From: an uncultured Brevinema sp.
GTDB taxonomy: Bacteria > Spirochaetota > Brevinematia > Brevinematales > Brevinemataceae
NCBI GenBank assembly: GCA_947036575.1
Contig: CAMQSH010000012.1
Coordinates: forward strand, 1 to 21,819
Reading direction: 5' to 3'
DNA length: 21,819 nt
Shown piece after piece: positions 1-6,931 of this stretch. Position numbers and translations under genes: made by a program. The notes beneath the pieces were generated by a model. That model was not told where the DNA came from, did no database searches, and saw nothing but the letters and a program-made list of their open reading frames with translations. How positions within the stretch are numbered: the first letter of the stretch is position 1; the number at the start of each line of letters is the position of its first letter.

Positions 1-500
1 CAGGTGGTGAGCCTCTTCTTCAAGCAGAATTTGTTTATGAATTTTTTAAACTATGTAAACAAGAAGGACTTCATACTGCTTTAGATACATCGGGATTTAT
101 TTTTAATGATTCTGTAAAAAAAGCATTGGAATTTACGGATTTGGTACTATTAGATATCAAATCCATAAATCCAATTACTTATAAAAGTTTAGTAGGGGTA
201 GAATTAGAAAACACCTTAAAAATGGCTCAATACTTATCATCTATTAAAAAACCAATGTGGGTAAGACATGTTCTTATCGATGGATGGACAGATAATGATA
301 AAGACCTTACAGAGCTAGCTGACTTTCTAACAACACTAGATAATGTTGAAATGGTAGAAATTTTACCATACCATCGTTTAGGGGAGTTTAAATGGGAGCA
401 ACTTGGTATGGAGTATGAGTTTAAAGATATGCTTCCTCCTTCTGCCGAAAGAGTGCAAAATGCAAAAGATATCTTTAAAGAAAAAAGCTTAAGTTTATAA
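1..500 (+). CDS. pflA: Pyruvate formate-lyase activating enzyme, C-terminal part (5' truncated by window edge)
   Basis: The reading frame is open from base 3, well upstream of the TTG at 126, so the gene begins outside the window. About 166 C-terminal residues are visible, against roughly 245 for the family. The frame opens with GGEPLLQ, the radical-SAM motif that follows the iron-sulfur cluster region. It continues with a DTSG strand and the LLDIKS and ILPYHRLGEFKW segments that are typical of PFL-activating enzymes. The enzyme uses S-adenosylmethionine and a 4Fe-4S cluster to place the glycyl radical on pyruvate formate-lyase. The cluster cysteines lie in the missing N-terminus. The next gene starts 20 bases downstream and encodes a formate channel, which fits mixed-acid fermentation and supports PFL rather than another glycyl-radical enzyme as the target. 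Confidence 0.9.
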   Translation, partial: GGEPLLQAEFVYEFFKLCKQEGLHTALDTSGFIFNDSVKKALEFTDLVLLDIKSINPITYKSLVGVELENTLKMAQYLSSIKKPMWVRHVLIDGWTDNDKDLTELADFLTTLDNVEMVEILPYHRLGEFKWEQLGMEYEFKDMLPPSAERVQNAKDIFKEKSLSL

Positions 501-520
501 AAATTAAAAAGGGAACATAG

Positions 521-1285
521 ATGTATTCAGAAATTTTACTTAGACTTCAAAATAGTGCTTTATCTAAATTAGATATATTGAATAAAAATTTCTCCAAATA
601 TCTAGTTGCAGCAGTATTAGCTGGATTTTATGTTGGTTTAGCAATTTTCTTTATTGCTATTATTGGAACATTTACAAAGCCTTTGGGGAATAGTGTTTAT
701 CGTATTTTTATGGGAATTAGTTTTGGAGCTGCATTAAGTATTGTTATGGCTGCGGGTTCAGAATTATTTACAGGTACAAATATGGTAATGATTGCAGGCT
801 ATACTAGCAAAAAATATTCTTATAAAGATATCTTTAGAATATGGGGAGCTAGTTATTTAGGAAATTTAATAGGTGCAATTTTTGTTGGTGTATTATTTTT
901 CTTTTCGGGGTCAGGATCTGGAGAAGTGGGTGAATTCCTTATTCCTTATGCTGATGCTAAAATAAGCTTACCTATTTTAACTATTATTTTTAAAGGGATT
1001 TTATGTAATATTCTTGTATGTCTTGCTGTATTGTGTTATTATAATCTTAAGAGTGAAAGTGCTAAATTAATCATGATCTTTTGGTGTTTATCAATTTTTA
1101 TTACTTCAGGTTATGAACATAGTATTGCAAATATGTCCTTATTTACTGCAGGCTTTTTGATTTCTGGAGGTAATGAAATAACTCTTTCAGGAATTACTTA
1201 TAATCTTTTTTGGGCTACTTTTGGCAATATTATTGGAGGTTCTCTCTTAGGGTTTGCTTATGCATATATAGGTTCAGATAACTAA
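521..1285 (+). CDS. focA: Formate/nitrite transporter family channel, FocA-like
   Basis: This 254-residue integral membrane protein of the FNT family has about six hydrophobic segments. The family signature GSELFTG is at residues 79-85. The second signature, GYEHSIANM, is at about 197-205; its His200 corresponds to the pore histidine of FocA. The family forms pentameric channels that move formate, and sometimes nitrite or hydrosulfide, across the inner membrane. The start has a GGGA ribosome site shortly upstream. The gene sits 20 bases behind the PFL-activase gene and is followed at once by a strong terminator, so the two are probably co-transcribed and this is the last gene of the unit. Formate as substrate is inferred from that neighbour. 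Sequence alone would not exclude nitrite. Confidence 0.88.
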   Translation: MYSEILLRLQNSALSKLDILNKNFSKYLVAAVLAGFYVGLAIFFIAIIGTFTKPLGNSVYRIFMGISFGAALSIVMAAGSELFTGTNMVMIAGYTSKKYSYKDIFRIWGASYLGNLIGAIFVGVLFFFSGSGSGEVGEFLIPYADAKISLPILTIIFKGILCNILVCLAVLCYYNLKSESAKLIMIFWCLSIFITSGYEHSIANMSLFTAGFLISGGNEITLSGITYNLFWATFGNIIGGSLLGFAYAYIGSDN

Positions 1286-1306
1286 TTTATAAATTGAATC
1301 AAAGAT

Positions 1307-1341
1307 AAAAATAGGAGTGATTATATCACTCCTATTTTTTT
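1307..1341 (+). terminator. Rho-independent terminator after focA
   Basis: Left arm 1307-1321 pairs with right arm 1325-1339 around a 3-base loop. The core is AGGAGTGAT/ATCACTCCT and the outer part is an A/T stretch. A run of T ends at 1341. It begins about 20 bases after the focA stop codon. Confidence 0.9.
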
Positions 1342-1358
1342 ATTTATAATAATTACTA

Positions 1359-1387
1359 TTGAATTTTTATCTTAAAGACACTATACT
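1359..1387 (+). promoter_or_regulatory. Sigma70-like promoter for the hydrolase gene
   Basis: A TTGAAT -35 box (1359-1364), a 17-base spacer and a TATACT -10 box (1382-1387) lie about 50 bases before the hydrolase start and just after the focA terminator. A second possible -10 (TATAAT, 1393-1398) lacks a well-spaced -35. Confidence 0.6.
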
Positions 1388-1436
1388 ATATGTATAATTT
1401 GGTGAAGTTTACTACTTTAATAATTGGAGATAAGAA

Positions 1437-2144
1437 ATGAAAGTTGAGAATATCAAAATAAACAATATCCCTGCTATTTTATGGGGAGAAAAAAGCTCCA
1501 AAATAATTATTACAGTTCATGGTGATATGTCCTCAAAATCGGATAAAGTTATTTCAGTTTTAGCAGAAGAGGCTACAATACTTGGCTATCAAATATTAAG
1601 TTTTGATTTACCTGAACATGGTGATAGGAAAAACGAACTGACTCTTTGTTCGGTACAAAATTGTATTTCAGATCTTAAAATAATAATGGAATATGCTAAA
1701 TCTCAAAACTGTTCTATTTCTTTAATGGCAAATAGTATAGGAGCATACTTTAGTTTGCTTGCATATAAAGAAGACTCTTTAGAACTAAGTCTGTTTCTTT
1801 CACCTGTTGTTAATATGGAACGTATAATTAAAAATATAATGAAGTGGTTTAATATTTCAGAACAACAACTTTGTGAGGAAAAAGAAGTTTCAACCCCTAT
1901 AGGAAAAACGTTATACTGGGATTATTATCAATATGTGAAAAACAATCTTATTCAAGAATGGAATATACCTACTGCAATTTTGTATGGTAAAAAAGATGAA
2001 CTTTGCGAATATGAAGAAGTCTCTTCTTTTTCTAAAAAATTTCATTGTAAAATAGATGTGTCAGATAGTTCTGAACACTATTTTCACACAGAAGAAGATA
2101 TGGAAATTTACCGAAATTGGATTCGAACAAATATTATAAAGTAA
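1437..2144 (+). CDS. Alpha/beta hydrolase, small cytoplasmic serine hydrolase
   Basis: The 235-residue protein has no signal peptide. An alpha/beta-hydrolase fold is shown by the VHGD oxyanion-strand motif at residues 27-30. The nucleophile elbow ANSIG follows, with Ser100. The ILYGKKDE strand carries the likely acid Asp187. Near the C-terminus, SEHYFH offers His214 or His217 as the catalytic base. The substrate cannot be read from sequence; small esters or acyl groups are plausible. A GGAGAT-like ribosome site precedes the ATG. Only 12 bases separate its stop from the start of a wrecked methyltransferase gene, so the two once formed an operon. The first 48 bases of this gene recur in degraded form at 2777-2824, which shows that a second copy once existed downstream. 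Confidence 0.8.
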   Translation: MKVENIKINNIPAILWGEKSSKIIITVHGDMSSKSDKVISVLAEEATILGYQILSFDLPEHGDRKNELTLCSVQNCISDLKIIMEYAKSQNCSISLMANSIGAYFSLLAYKEDSLELSLFLSPVVNMERIIKNIMKWFNISEQQLCEEKEVSTPIGKTLYWDYYQYVKNNLIQEWNIPTAILYGKKDELCEYEEVSSFSKKFHCKIDVSDSSEHYFHTEEDMEIYRNWIRTNIIK

Positions 2145-2156
2145 GCGGGTATCCAT

Positions 2157-2787
2157 ATGTCAATTTCAAAAGTATGGGTATGGAATACATAAAATGACCC
2201 ATATTGGCTCTTACTGAGTGAAGAAAGTTATTATACTTCAAATCGTTGGAGTCAGCTAGGATATAAATCTATGTTCAAGGCTTTGATATATCTGCATTTG
2301 ACTTATCAGAAGAAGGTATAAACTTGGGCTAGAAAGGAAGAATTAAATATAAACGTGAAAGTATGTGATATGCTTGATTTATCATATAAAAACAACTATT
2401 TTGACTGTATATTTATGTATCATGTCATTTCTCATTCAGAAACCAAAGGGATGATTAAAATATTAAAAGAAATTGATAGAGTTTTGAAACCTAATGGGGA
2501 AATATTTTTAATGCTATGTTCAAAAGAAACTTGGTTATTCAAAGATGCTGGGTTTCTCAAACTTGATGAAAATATAGTGGTTAAAACTGTTGAAGGACTA
2601 GAGTAAGACATTCCTTATTTTTATGTAACTCTTGATGATATAATTAAGCTGTTTGATAAATTTGATATACAAAAAATACGCCATACTGATGATTGTTATG
2701 TTAATGAAACAAAATAGTAAGTATTATTTTGTTTTGGTAAATAAGAAAACTAATGGAAAAAGAATAGAAATAAAAAATGAAAGTTGA
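2157..2787 (+). pseudogene. Class I SAM-dependent methyltransferase, decayed
   Basis: Pieces of one methyltransferase can be followed through several lesions. From the ATG at 2157 the frame reads MSISKVWVWNT, meets TAA at 2190-2192, and goes on as NDPYWLLLSEESYYTSNRW. Near 2275 the glycine-rich SAM-binding motif I is missing, as if deleted. The next frame gives GFDISAFDLSEEG and ends at TAG 2330-2332, unless one base is skipped near 2324. After that, WARKEELNINVKVCDM leads into the longest open piece, 2355-2606, with YFDCIFMYHV and the IDRVLKPNGEIF motif. Past TAA 2604-2606 the frame still encodes DIPYFYVTLDDIIKLFDKF. A last shift near 2713 restores SKYYFVLVNKK, up to TGA 2785-2787. Loss of motif I means no active enzyme can be made. 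The open piece 2355-2606 should not be annotated as a working gene. Confidence 0.85.
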
Positions 2788-2824
2788 GAATATTAAAATA
2801 AGTAATATTCCTGCTGTTTTATAG
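2777..2824 (+). pseudogene. Remnant of a second hydrolase copy (N-terminal 15 codons)
   Basis: ATG at 2777 opens MKVENIKISNIPAVL and stops at TAG 2822-2824. The intact hydrolase at 1437 opens MKVENIKINNIPAIL. The two 48-base stretches differ at only a few positions, mostly silent or conservative, so this is a true partial duplication. The TAG stands where the intact gene has a TGG tryptophan codon. No further similarity to the hydrolase is visible before the cupin gene. The remnant overlaps the last codons of the broken methyltransferase. Confidence 0.8.
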
Positions 2825-2862
2825 GATAATAAATATAAAAGAGAAATAGATTAAGGAGAATC

Positions 2863-3198
2863 ATGATGGAAAAAATACATTTTGAAGAAAAGGATAGTGA
2901 TTTAGTACAGATGGTACCTGGATTAAGTAGAAAAATACTGGCTCATGGTGGTTCCTTGATGATTGTAAAAATAATGATAGACAAAGATGTTATAGGGCCT
3001 CTTCATCAACATATTCATGAACAAACAACTTATATCTTGAAAGGGAAGATGGAATTTACCATTGAAGATAAAAAAATCATCTGTCAAGCTGGAGATTCTT
3101 TATATATAGCTCCCAATCTTATTCACGGGGTTGCTTGCTTAGAAGAAGGGGAATTGTTAGATATTTTCACACCGATGAGAGATGATTTTTTAAGTTAA
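2863..3198 (+). CDS. Single-domain cupin protein
   Basis: This is a 111-residue small cupin of the Cupin_2 type. Cupin motif 1 is visible as PLHQHIHEQTTYILKGKMEF, with two metal-ligand histidines and a glutamate. Motif 2 follows as AGDSLYIAPNLIHGV, with the last ligand histidine. Such stand-alone cupins bind a divalent metal and act as small dioxygenases, isomerases or sensors; the sequence does not tell which. Two ATG codons stand in tandem. The AAGGAG site (2853-2858) lies 4 bases before the first and 7 before the second, so the start at 2866 is also likely. It follows the decayed hydrolase/methyltransferase debris and precedes an ankyrin gene by 51 bases. Confidence 0.85.
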   Translation: MMEKIHFEEKDSDLVQMVPGLSRKILAHGGSLMIVKIMIDKDVIGPLHQHIHEQTTYILKGKMEFTIEDKKIICQAGDSLYIAPNLIHGVACLEEGELLDIFTPMRDDFLS

Positions 3199-3249
3199 AG
3201 GTATTTTAGATAAATAAAACAAAAATGAAGTGCTAAAAAGGATACTATA

Positions 3250-3840
3250 ATGAGCGAAATAAAAAGATCTTGGTTTAACTCTTGTGAAGAGGGAAAAACA
3301 AAAACTATAAAAAATCTTGTAGAGGATGGTTTTGACTTTAACACTAAAACAGAAGATGATGAAAGTACAGGTTTGATATTAGCTTCAGAAAAAGGATATG
3401 TTGACATTGTTAAAATCCTTATTATTGCTGGAGCAGATGTTAGTGCAAAAGATATTGATGGCAACTCTGCTTTGATGTGGGCTTCAAGTGAAGGACACTT
3501 AGAAACTGTAAGAATGCTTTTAAAAGCTAAAGCGAGAGTAAATGGACCAAATAAAACTGGCGAGACAGCGTTGATACTTGCAGCATTTAACGGACATCTA
3601 GAAATTGTGAAAGCCCTTATTGTTGCGGGAGCTGATATTAATATTACGAACAACAATGAAGAGACAGTTTTGATGTTTGCAGCATTTAATGGGTATATAG
3701 AAACCGTAAAATATCTTATAAAGTTGGGTATTGATATTAATGCTAAAGATCTTGATAGAAAGACTGCTTTGGAATGGGCAACATCTAATGGACATGTAGA
3801 AATTGTAGGTATACTCATAGAGGCGGGAGCTGAAAAATAA
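3250..3840 (+). CDS. Ankyrin-repeat protein, cytoplasmic, about 6 repeats
   Basis: The 196-residue protein is built almost wholly of 33-residue ankyrin repeats. The recurring pattern is D-x-x-G-x-x-A-L-x-x-A-x-x-x-G-H-x-E-I-V-K-x-L-I-x-x-G-A-D, with clear TAL/SAL turns and GADI/GADV ends. The first unit is a less regular N-cap. No signal peptide or membrane segment is seen, so it probably stays in the cytoplasm, unlike the large ankyrin protein at 7915. Ankyrin stacks bind other proteins; the partner cannot be read here. An AAGGA site at 3238-3242 sits 7 bases before the ATG. It may be transcribed with the cupin gene 51 bases upstream. The long antisense frame over this gene is a by-product of the repeats. 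Confidence 0.88.
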   Translation: MSEIKRSWFNSCEEGKTKTIKNLVEDGFDFNTKTEDDESTGLILASEKGYVDIVKILIIAGADVSAKDIDGNSALMWASSEGHLETVRMLLKAKARVNGPNKTGETALILAAFNGHLEIVKALIVAGADINITNNNEETVLMFAAFNGYIETVKYLIKLGIDINAKDLDRKTALEWATSNGHVEIVGILIEAGAEK

Positions 3841-3927
3841 AATATTAATTTAAGATTTTATTAATGTGCTGGGATAGATTTATAATAAAAATGGATATTT
3901 CTATTATAAAATAATTAGGGAGGTAGT

Positions 3928-4848
3928 ATGTATGTAATTTTTTTGATTTTTATTACTAATGTAATGTTTACACAAGATATAGTCAAAACTAATCATAAAC
4001 AGACAAATAATTACTTCTCTTTTCGTCATTATGATTCTGATAAATATTATATAGCTTGGATGAATCCACGATCTTTTATATCACGTGCTTATATAAAACA
4101 TAATTTTGATCTAAAATCCGCATTATTATATCGTAATTCTGACTCTGAAGTTACTTGGAATTTTAATTCTATCACAGCTGTAATAGAAGGAAGGATAGCT
4201 ACAGAATTTTATTTGATTCGTACTCCTAAATTTGCGATAGGTGTTGGTGCAGCTTTTGAGGTACCTTTAGTTACACGTAAAAAATTAGAGCTAACAGAAA
4301 GTAAACTAACTATTCTTAATCTCTATAGTATCATAGGTCAAGTAGCAGCATTTATAGATGTTTATTTACCCTATGAGATGAAGTTAAGAATTATTCCCTT
4401 TTTCCATGAATCTGTACATATAGCTGATGGTTATGTGGGAGATCCTGAAGATTTTAGTTTTATTAGTTATGAATTTATGGCTTTAGAATTATATAGTAAA
4501 CTAAAATCGGTTACTTTATATACAGGTATTGAAATCACTTTTCATGCATCAGCTCAATCAGAACGATTATTAAGAACAAGATTACATTTTGGAGCAGATT
4601 TTAGACATCCTATATGGAAAGATACGATTAGTGTTATTATGGGATTAAATATAGCTGCCTTGTATGATGAAAAAAATATTCGATTTCCAGAAACTAGTGG
4701 TTGGCATCCTGCTGTTAATTTTGGAATAGGAATAGAATTTGATAGAGTAATTATTTCTTTTAAAGTATCACACCAAAGAGGATTTGAATCTGTTACCTAC
4801 CAAACAATGCAAAATAGTTTAGGAATGGAAATAACTATATTATTTTAG
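3928..4848 (+). CDS. Probable outer-membrane beta-barrel protein, DUF1207-like
   Basis: This 306-residue protein has a short hydrophobic N-terminus (YVIFLIFITNVMFTQ) that reads as a Sec signal peptide. The mature part alternates short amphipathic strands rich in aromatic residues. It ends in phenylalanine (LGMEITILF), a classic last strand for outer-membrane barrels. Segments such as IIPFFHESVHIADGY recall the R-x-x-x-HxSSH-x-x-D region of the DUF1207 family as I remember it, but this is a weak match made by eye. No enzyme motif is seen. The ribosome site GGGAGG (3918-3923) is strong. The gene is monocistronic by position: an ankyrin gene ends 87 bases before it, and a convergent oxidoreductase gene ends 142 bases after it. 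Confidence 0.6.
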   Translation: MYVIFLIFITNVMFTQDIVKTNHKQTNNYFSFRHYDSDKYYIAWMNPRSFISRAYIKHNFDLKSALLYRNSDSEVTWNFNSITAVIEGRIATEFYLIRTPKFAIGVGAAFEVPLVTRKKLELTESKLTILNLYSIIGQVAAFIDVYLPYEMKLRIIPFFHESVHIADGYVGDPEDFSFISYEFMALELYSKLKSVTLYTGIEITFHASAQSERLLRTRLHFGADFRHPIWKDTISVIMGLNIAALYDEKNIRFPETSGWHPAVNFGIGIEFDRVIISFKVSHQRGFESVTYQTMQNSLGMEITILF

Positions 4849-4990
4849 AAAATAACTATCATTCATCAAAATAAAATAGATACTCTTAATTATTTTTTAA
4901 AGTAAGGTATACCAAAAAGTTAATATAGATTTTGATTCTTACACTCTTAAACAGTAACTGCTATTATGAGAAATGAATTTGAGTAGTTAT

Positions 4991-5974
4991 TTAAGAAAGA
5001 TCATCTGGAAAAATAATTTTAGCTTGTTTTCTAGCTTCATCAAGAATATTCATAACTAATAGTGTGTTTTCAAGAGAGTTCTTAAAAGACTGATTTCCTG
5101 TTGTAACACAATGTAGAAATTCTCCTAATTCATAATAATATTGGGTTTGTTGTTGGTCTACACTCTCATCTTTTATAATATGTTTATGGGTATCAATATC
5201 TAATATCTTAGAAAGTATAGAAAAATTACTACCTATAATTTGACGTTTTTTAGTATAAATATGAGCGTCTAAACCATCATTTGATATTTTAGAGTGAGTA
5301 ATCTTTACATCAAAAGAGTGATAAGAAAGTACTAATAATCCCTTTCCATCAATACCTGAAGATAATTTAACAAGAGAATGATAAGAGATTTTTTTAGGTT
5401 TTCCCCATAAAGCAACAGCAAACCAAATTCCATAAACACCTATATCCATTAAAGATCCTCCAGACATCTCAGAAGAAAAAATATTTGTAGGGTCCCCTTT
5501 AATAAAATCATTAAGTTTAGAACTAACTTTTGCAAAGGCTAGATTGACATGAATAATTTCTTTTTTTGGAGGAAGAATTTCCTTCAATTTTTCAAAATTA
5601 GGTAAAAATGGTGTGACAATGGCTTCCATTAAAACAACATTTTTTGTTTTAGCTAATTCTATTAATTCCTTAGCTTGTCTACTATTACTAGTAAAAGCTT
5701 TTTCTAATAAAATATGCTTACCTTGTTCTATTAGTATTTTTGCTTGATAGTAATGACAGCTATTTGGTGAAGCAATATAGATTGCTTCTGTATCTGTTTG
5801 AGCTAATTCTTCGACAGTAGAAACATGTTTTTTAAATCCATATTGTTGAATAAATTTTTCACCTTTTAAAGTAGAACGAGAGCAAATAAAATCTAACTCA
5901 ATCTCAGAGTACAATTTTATAGCTTCTAAAACTTGAGTGGTGATCGTACTGGTACCTATAATACTTAGTTTCAT
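4991..5974 (-). CDS. Gfo/Idh/MocA family NAD(P)-dependent oxidoreductase
   Basis: The 327-residue protein has an N-terminal Rossmann fold. The start SIIGTSTIT is a variant of the GxGxIG dinucleotide loop. YIASPNSCHYYQA is the usual strand after the second nucleotide-binding segment. The catalytic-lysine motif reads EKAFTSN (Lys92), where most members have EKP. The C-terminal domain begins with SGGSLMDIGVYGI, the family's substrate-domain signature. Members oxidise sugars, inositols, glucosides or trans-dihydrodiols; the substrate here is unknown. The start is supported by AGGAG about 7 bases upstream on the minus strand. The gene is alone on its strand and converges with the barrel-protein gene. 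No clear terminator is visible between the two. Confidence 0.88.
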   Translation of the reverse strand: MKLSIIGTSTITTQVLEAIKLYSEIELDFICSRSTLKGEKFIQQYGFKKHVSTVEELAQTDTEAIYIASPNSCHYYQAKILIEQGKHILLEKAFTSNSRQAKELIELAKTKNVVLMEAIVTPFLPNFEKLKEILPPKKEIIHVNLAFAKVSSKLNDFIKGDPTNIFSSEMSGGSLMDIGVYGIWFAVALWGKPKKISYHSLVKLSSGIDGKGLLVLSYHSFDVKITHSKISNDGLDAHIYTKKRQIIGSNFSILSKILDIDTHKHIIKDESVDQQQTQYYYELGEFLHCVTTGNQSFKNSLENTLLVMNILDEARKQAKIIFPDDLS

Positions 5975-6096
5975 AAATTTCTCCTATAATTAGTTATATT
6001 ATAACCTGTTTTCAAGATTTTACTAGTGATAAATCAATTTTGAAATAGATTGTTTGTATTTTATTTTAAAAGCTTATAATATAATAATTAAAGTCT

Positions 6097-6122
6097 AATT
6101 ATATTATAACTATAATATAATT
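6097..6122. repeat. Perfect 12-bp inverted repeat, 2-base centre
   Basis: Arms 6097-6108 and 6111-6122 are exact reverse complements, made only of A and T, around AC. A less exact partner lies just upstream at about 6076-6092. It could form a hairpin or cruciform, but in such AT-rich DNA it may be chance. Confidence 0.5.
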
Positions 6123-6199
6123 TAGAAGTAGAGTCAAAAAAATTATAACAATTATACAATACATTTGCTAAAGTATTTACGTGTTGTCAAGAAAATATC

Positions 6200-6590
6200 T
6201 GATAAATAAATATCAGCTTATAGTAAACTATCTAGTCTATTGAAATATTATGATATTAAATGGGATTGTTTACACAATGTAAAGCTATTAATAAGTTTTT
6301 AAGATGAGTTATTAGATAAATATGCTTCTATTACTGTATTAAGAGCTTTTGTTAGTTGATTATGATAGAAATAATCATATTGATGATAAAGTTAGAAACT
6401 ATCTAGCATACCCTTTTATGTTAGATATCTTGTCTGTAAAAAGGTGCAAAACATTCTGTTTTTAAAACTAGAGTTCTAAAAGTTAAAAACATAATGACTA
6501 TTCATGATTTTGGCAAAGACTTTGCTAAACAGCTCATAACACCATTTCAAGATAAAATACTATATTATAGAAATATATCAAAATAAAAAA
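6200..6590 (+). pseudogene. Unrecognised decayed coding remnant
   Basis: Fragments in shifting plus-strand frames look protein-like: DELLDKYASITVLRAF, then VDYDRNNHIDDKVRNYLAYP, then MTIHDFGKDFAKQLITPF and YYRNISK. They are separated by stops and apparent frame changes. The last piece runs from ATG 6494 to TAA 6586 as a 30-codon frame with no ribosome site. I do not recognise the parent protein. The case rests only on residue make-up and could be chance. Confidence 0.25.
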
Positions 6591-6613
6591 AAATTATTTA
6601 TACAATAAATAAA

Positions 6614-6670
6614 TTAACTAATCAAATTTATCCATATATGTCCTTTAAAACTTGCTTTAGCTTGAATCAT
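6614..6670 (-). other. 18-codon ORF with intact promoter and ribosome site
   Basis: On the minus strand, ATG at 6670 opens MIQAKASFKGHIWINLIS and stops at 6614-6616. An AAAGGAGAG site (6676-6684) lies 5 bases upstream. An extended -10 box, TGGTATAAT on the minus strand, covers 6700-6708; no convincing -35 is seen. The initiation signals are as good as those of the real genes here. Either this is the 5' end of a truncated gene or it is a very small peptide gene. No similarity is recognised. Confidence 0.35.
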
Positions 6671-6874
6671 AAAAACTCTCCTTTAATCTATATTACTTTA
6701 TTATACCATAAACTCAAGATATTGAAGAAGGTAAATGATGTGTATTTTACAAATGCTATTTGAAATCATTAAATAAAAATAGATTCTATATTCTAGAGGG
6801 TCTTTATTTTGTAGATGATGATATTTTAAGTCATTACTATGATATGAATAAGCTAATAATAAAAATTAGAATTA

Positions 6875-6903
6875 TTGAATGAGAGTAAAAAACATGTTAT
6901 AAT
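6875..6903 (+). promoter_or_regulatory. Strong sigma70-like promoter for the MBL-fold gene
   Basis: TTGAAT (6875-6880), a 17-base spacer and TATAAT (6898-6903) are present. TG at 6895-6896 makes this an extended -10. Transcription would start near 6910, giving a leader of about 22 bases with AGGAG just before the ATG at 6932. Confidence 0.75.
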
Positions 6904-6931
6904 ATGATTATATAAATAATAGGAGTTATAA

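Larger units (their letters stand above)
5975..6874. other. Long AT-rich intergenic region with decayed gene fragments
   Basis: No gene of normal length fits here. The stretch holds a 12-bp perfect inverted repeat (6097-6122), broken plus-strand coding-like fragments (about 6200-6590) and a minus-strand 18-codon frame with full start signals (6614-6670). A 46-codon plus-strand open stretch ends at 6882 with peptides such as NRFYILEGLYFVDDDIL, but it has no ATG near its 5' end. The MBL gene's promoter closes the region. Overall it looks like a graveyard of one or more lost genes. Confidence 0.6.

Noticed and set aside
2355..2606. Stand-alone 83-residue methyltransferase gene
   Set aside because: Recognisable methyltransferase sequence continues on both sides through stops and frame shifts, and the SAM-binding motif is missing, so it is part of a pseudogene.
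3195..3818. 207-codon antisense open frame over the first ankyrin gene
   Set aside because: It mirrors the ankyrin repeats on the other strand, shows periodic low-complexity residues and no family signature, and has no plausible ribosome site.
6784..6882. Open stretch ending at 6882 (NRFYILEGLYFVDDD) as a gene
   Set aside because: No start codon with a ribosome site, fewer than 50 codons, and its end overlaps the -35 of the MBL promoter.
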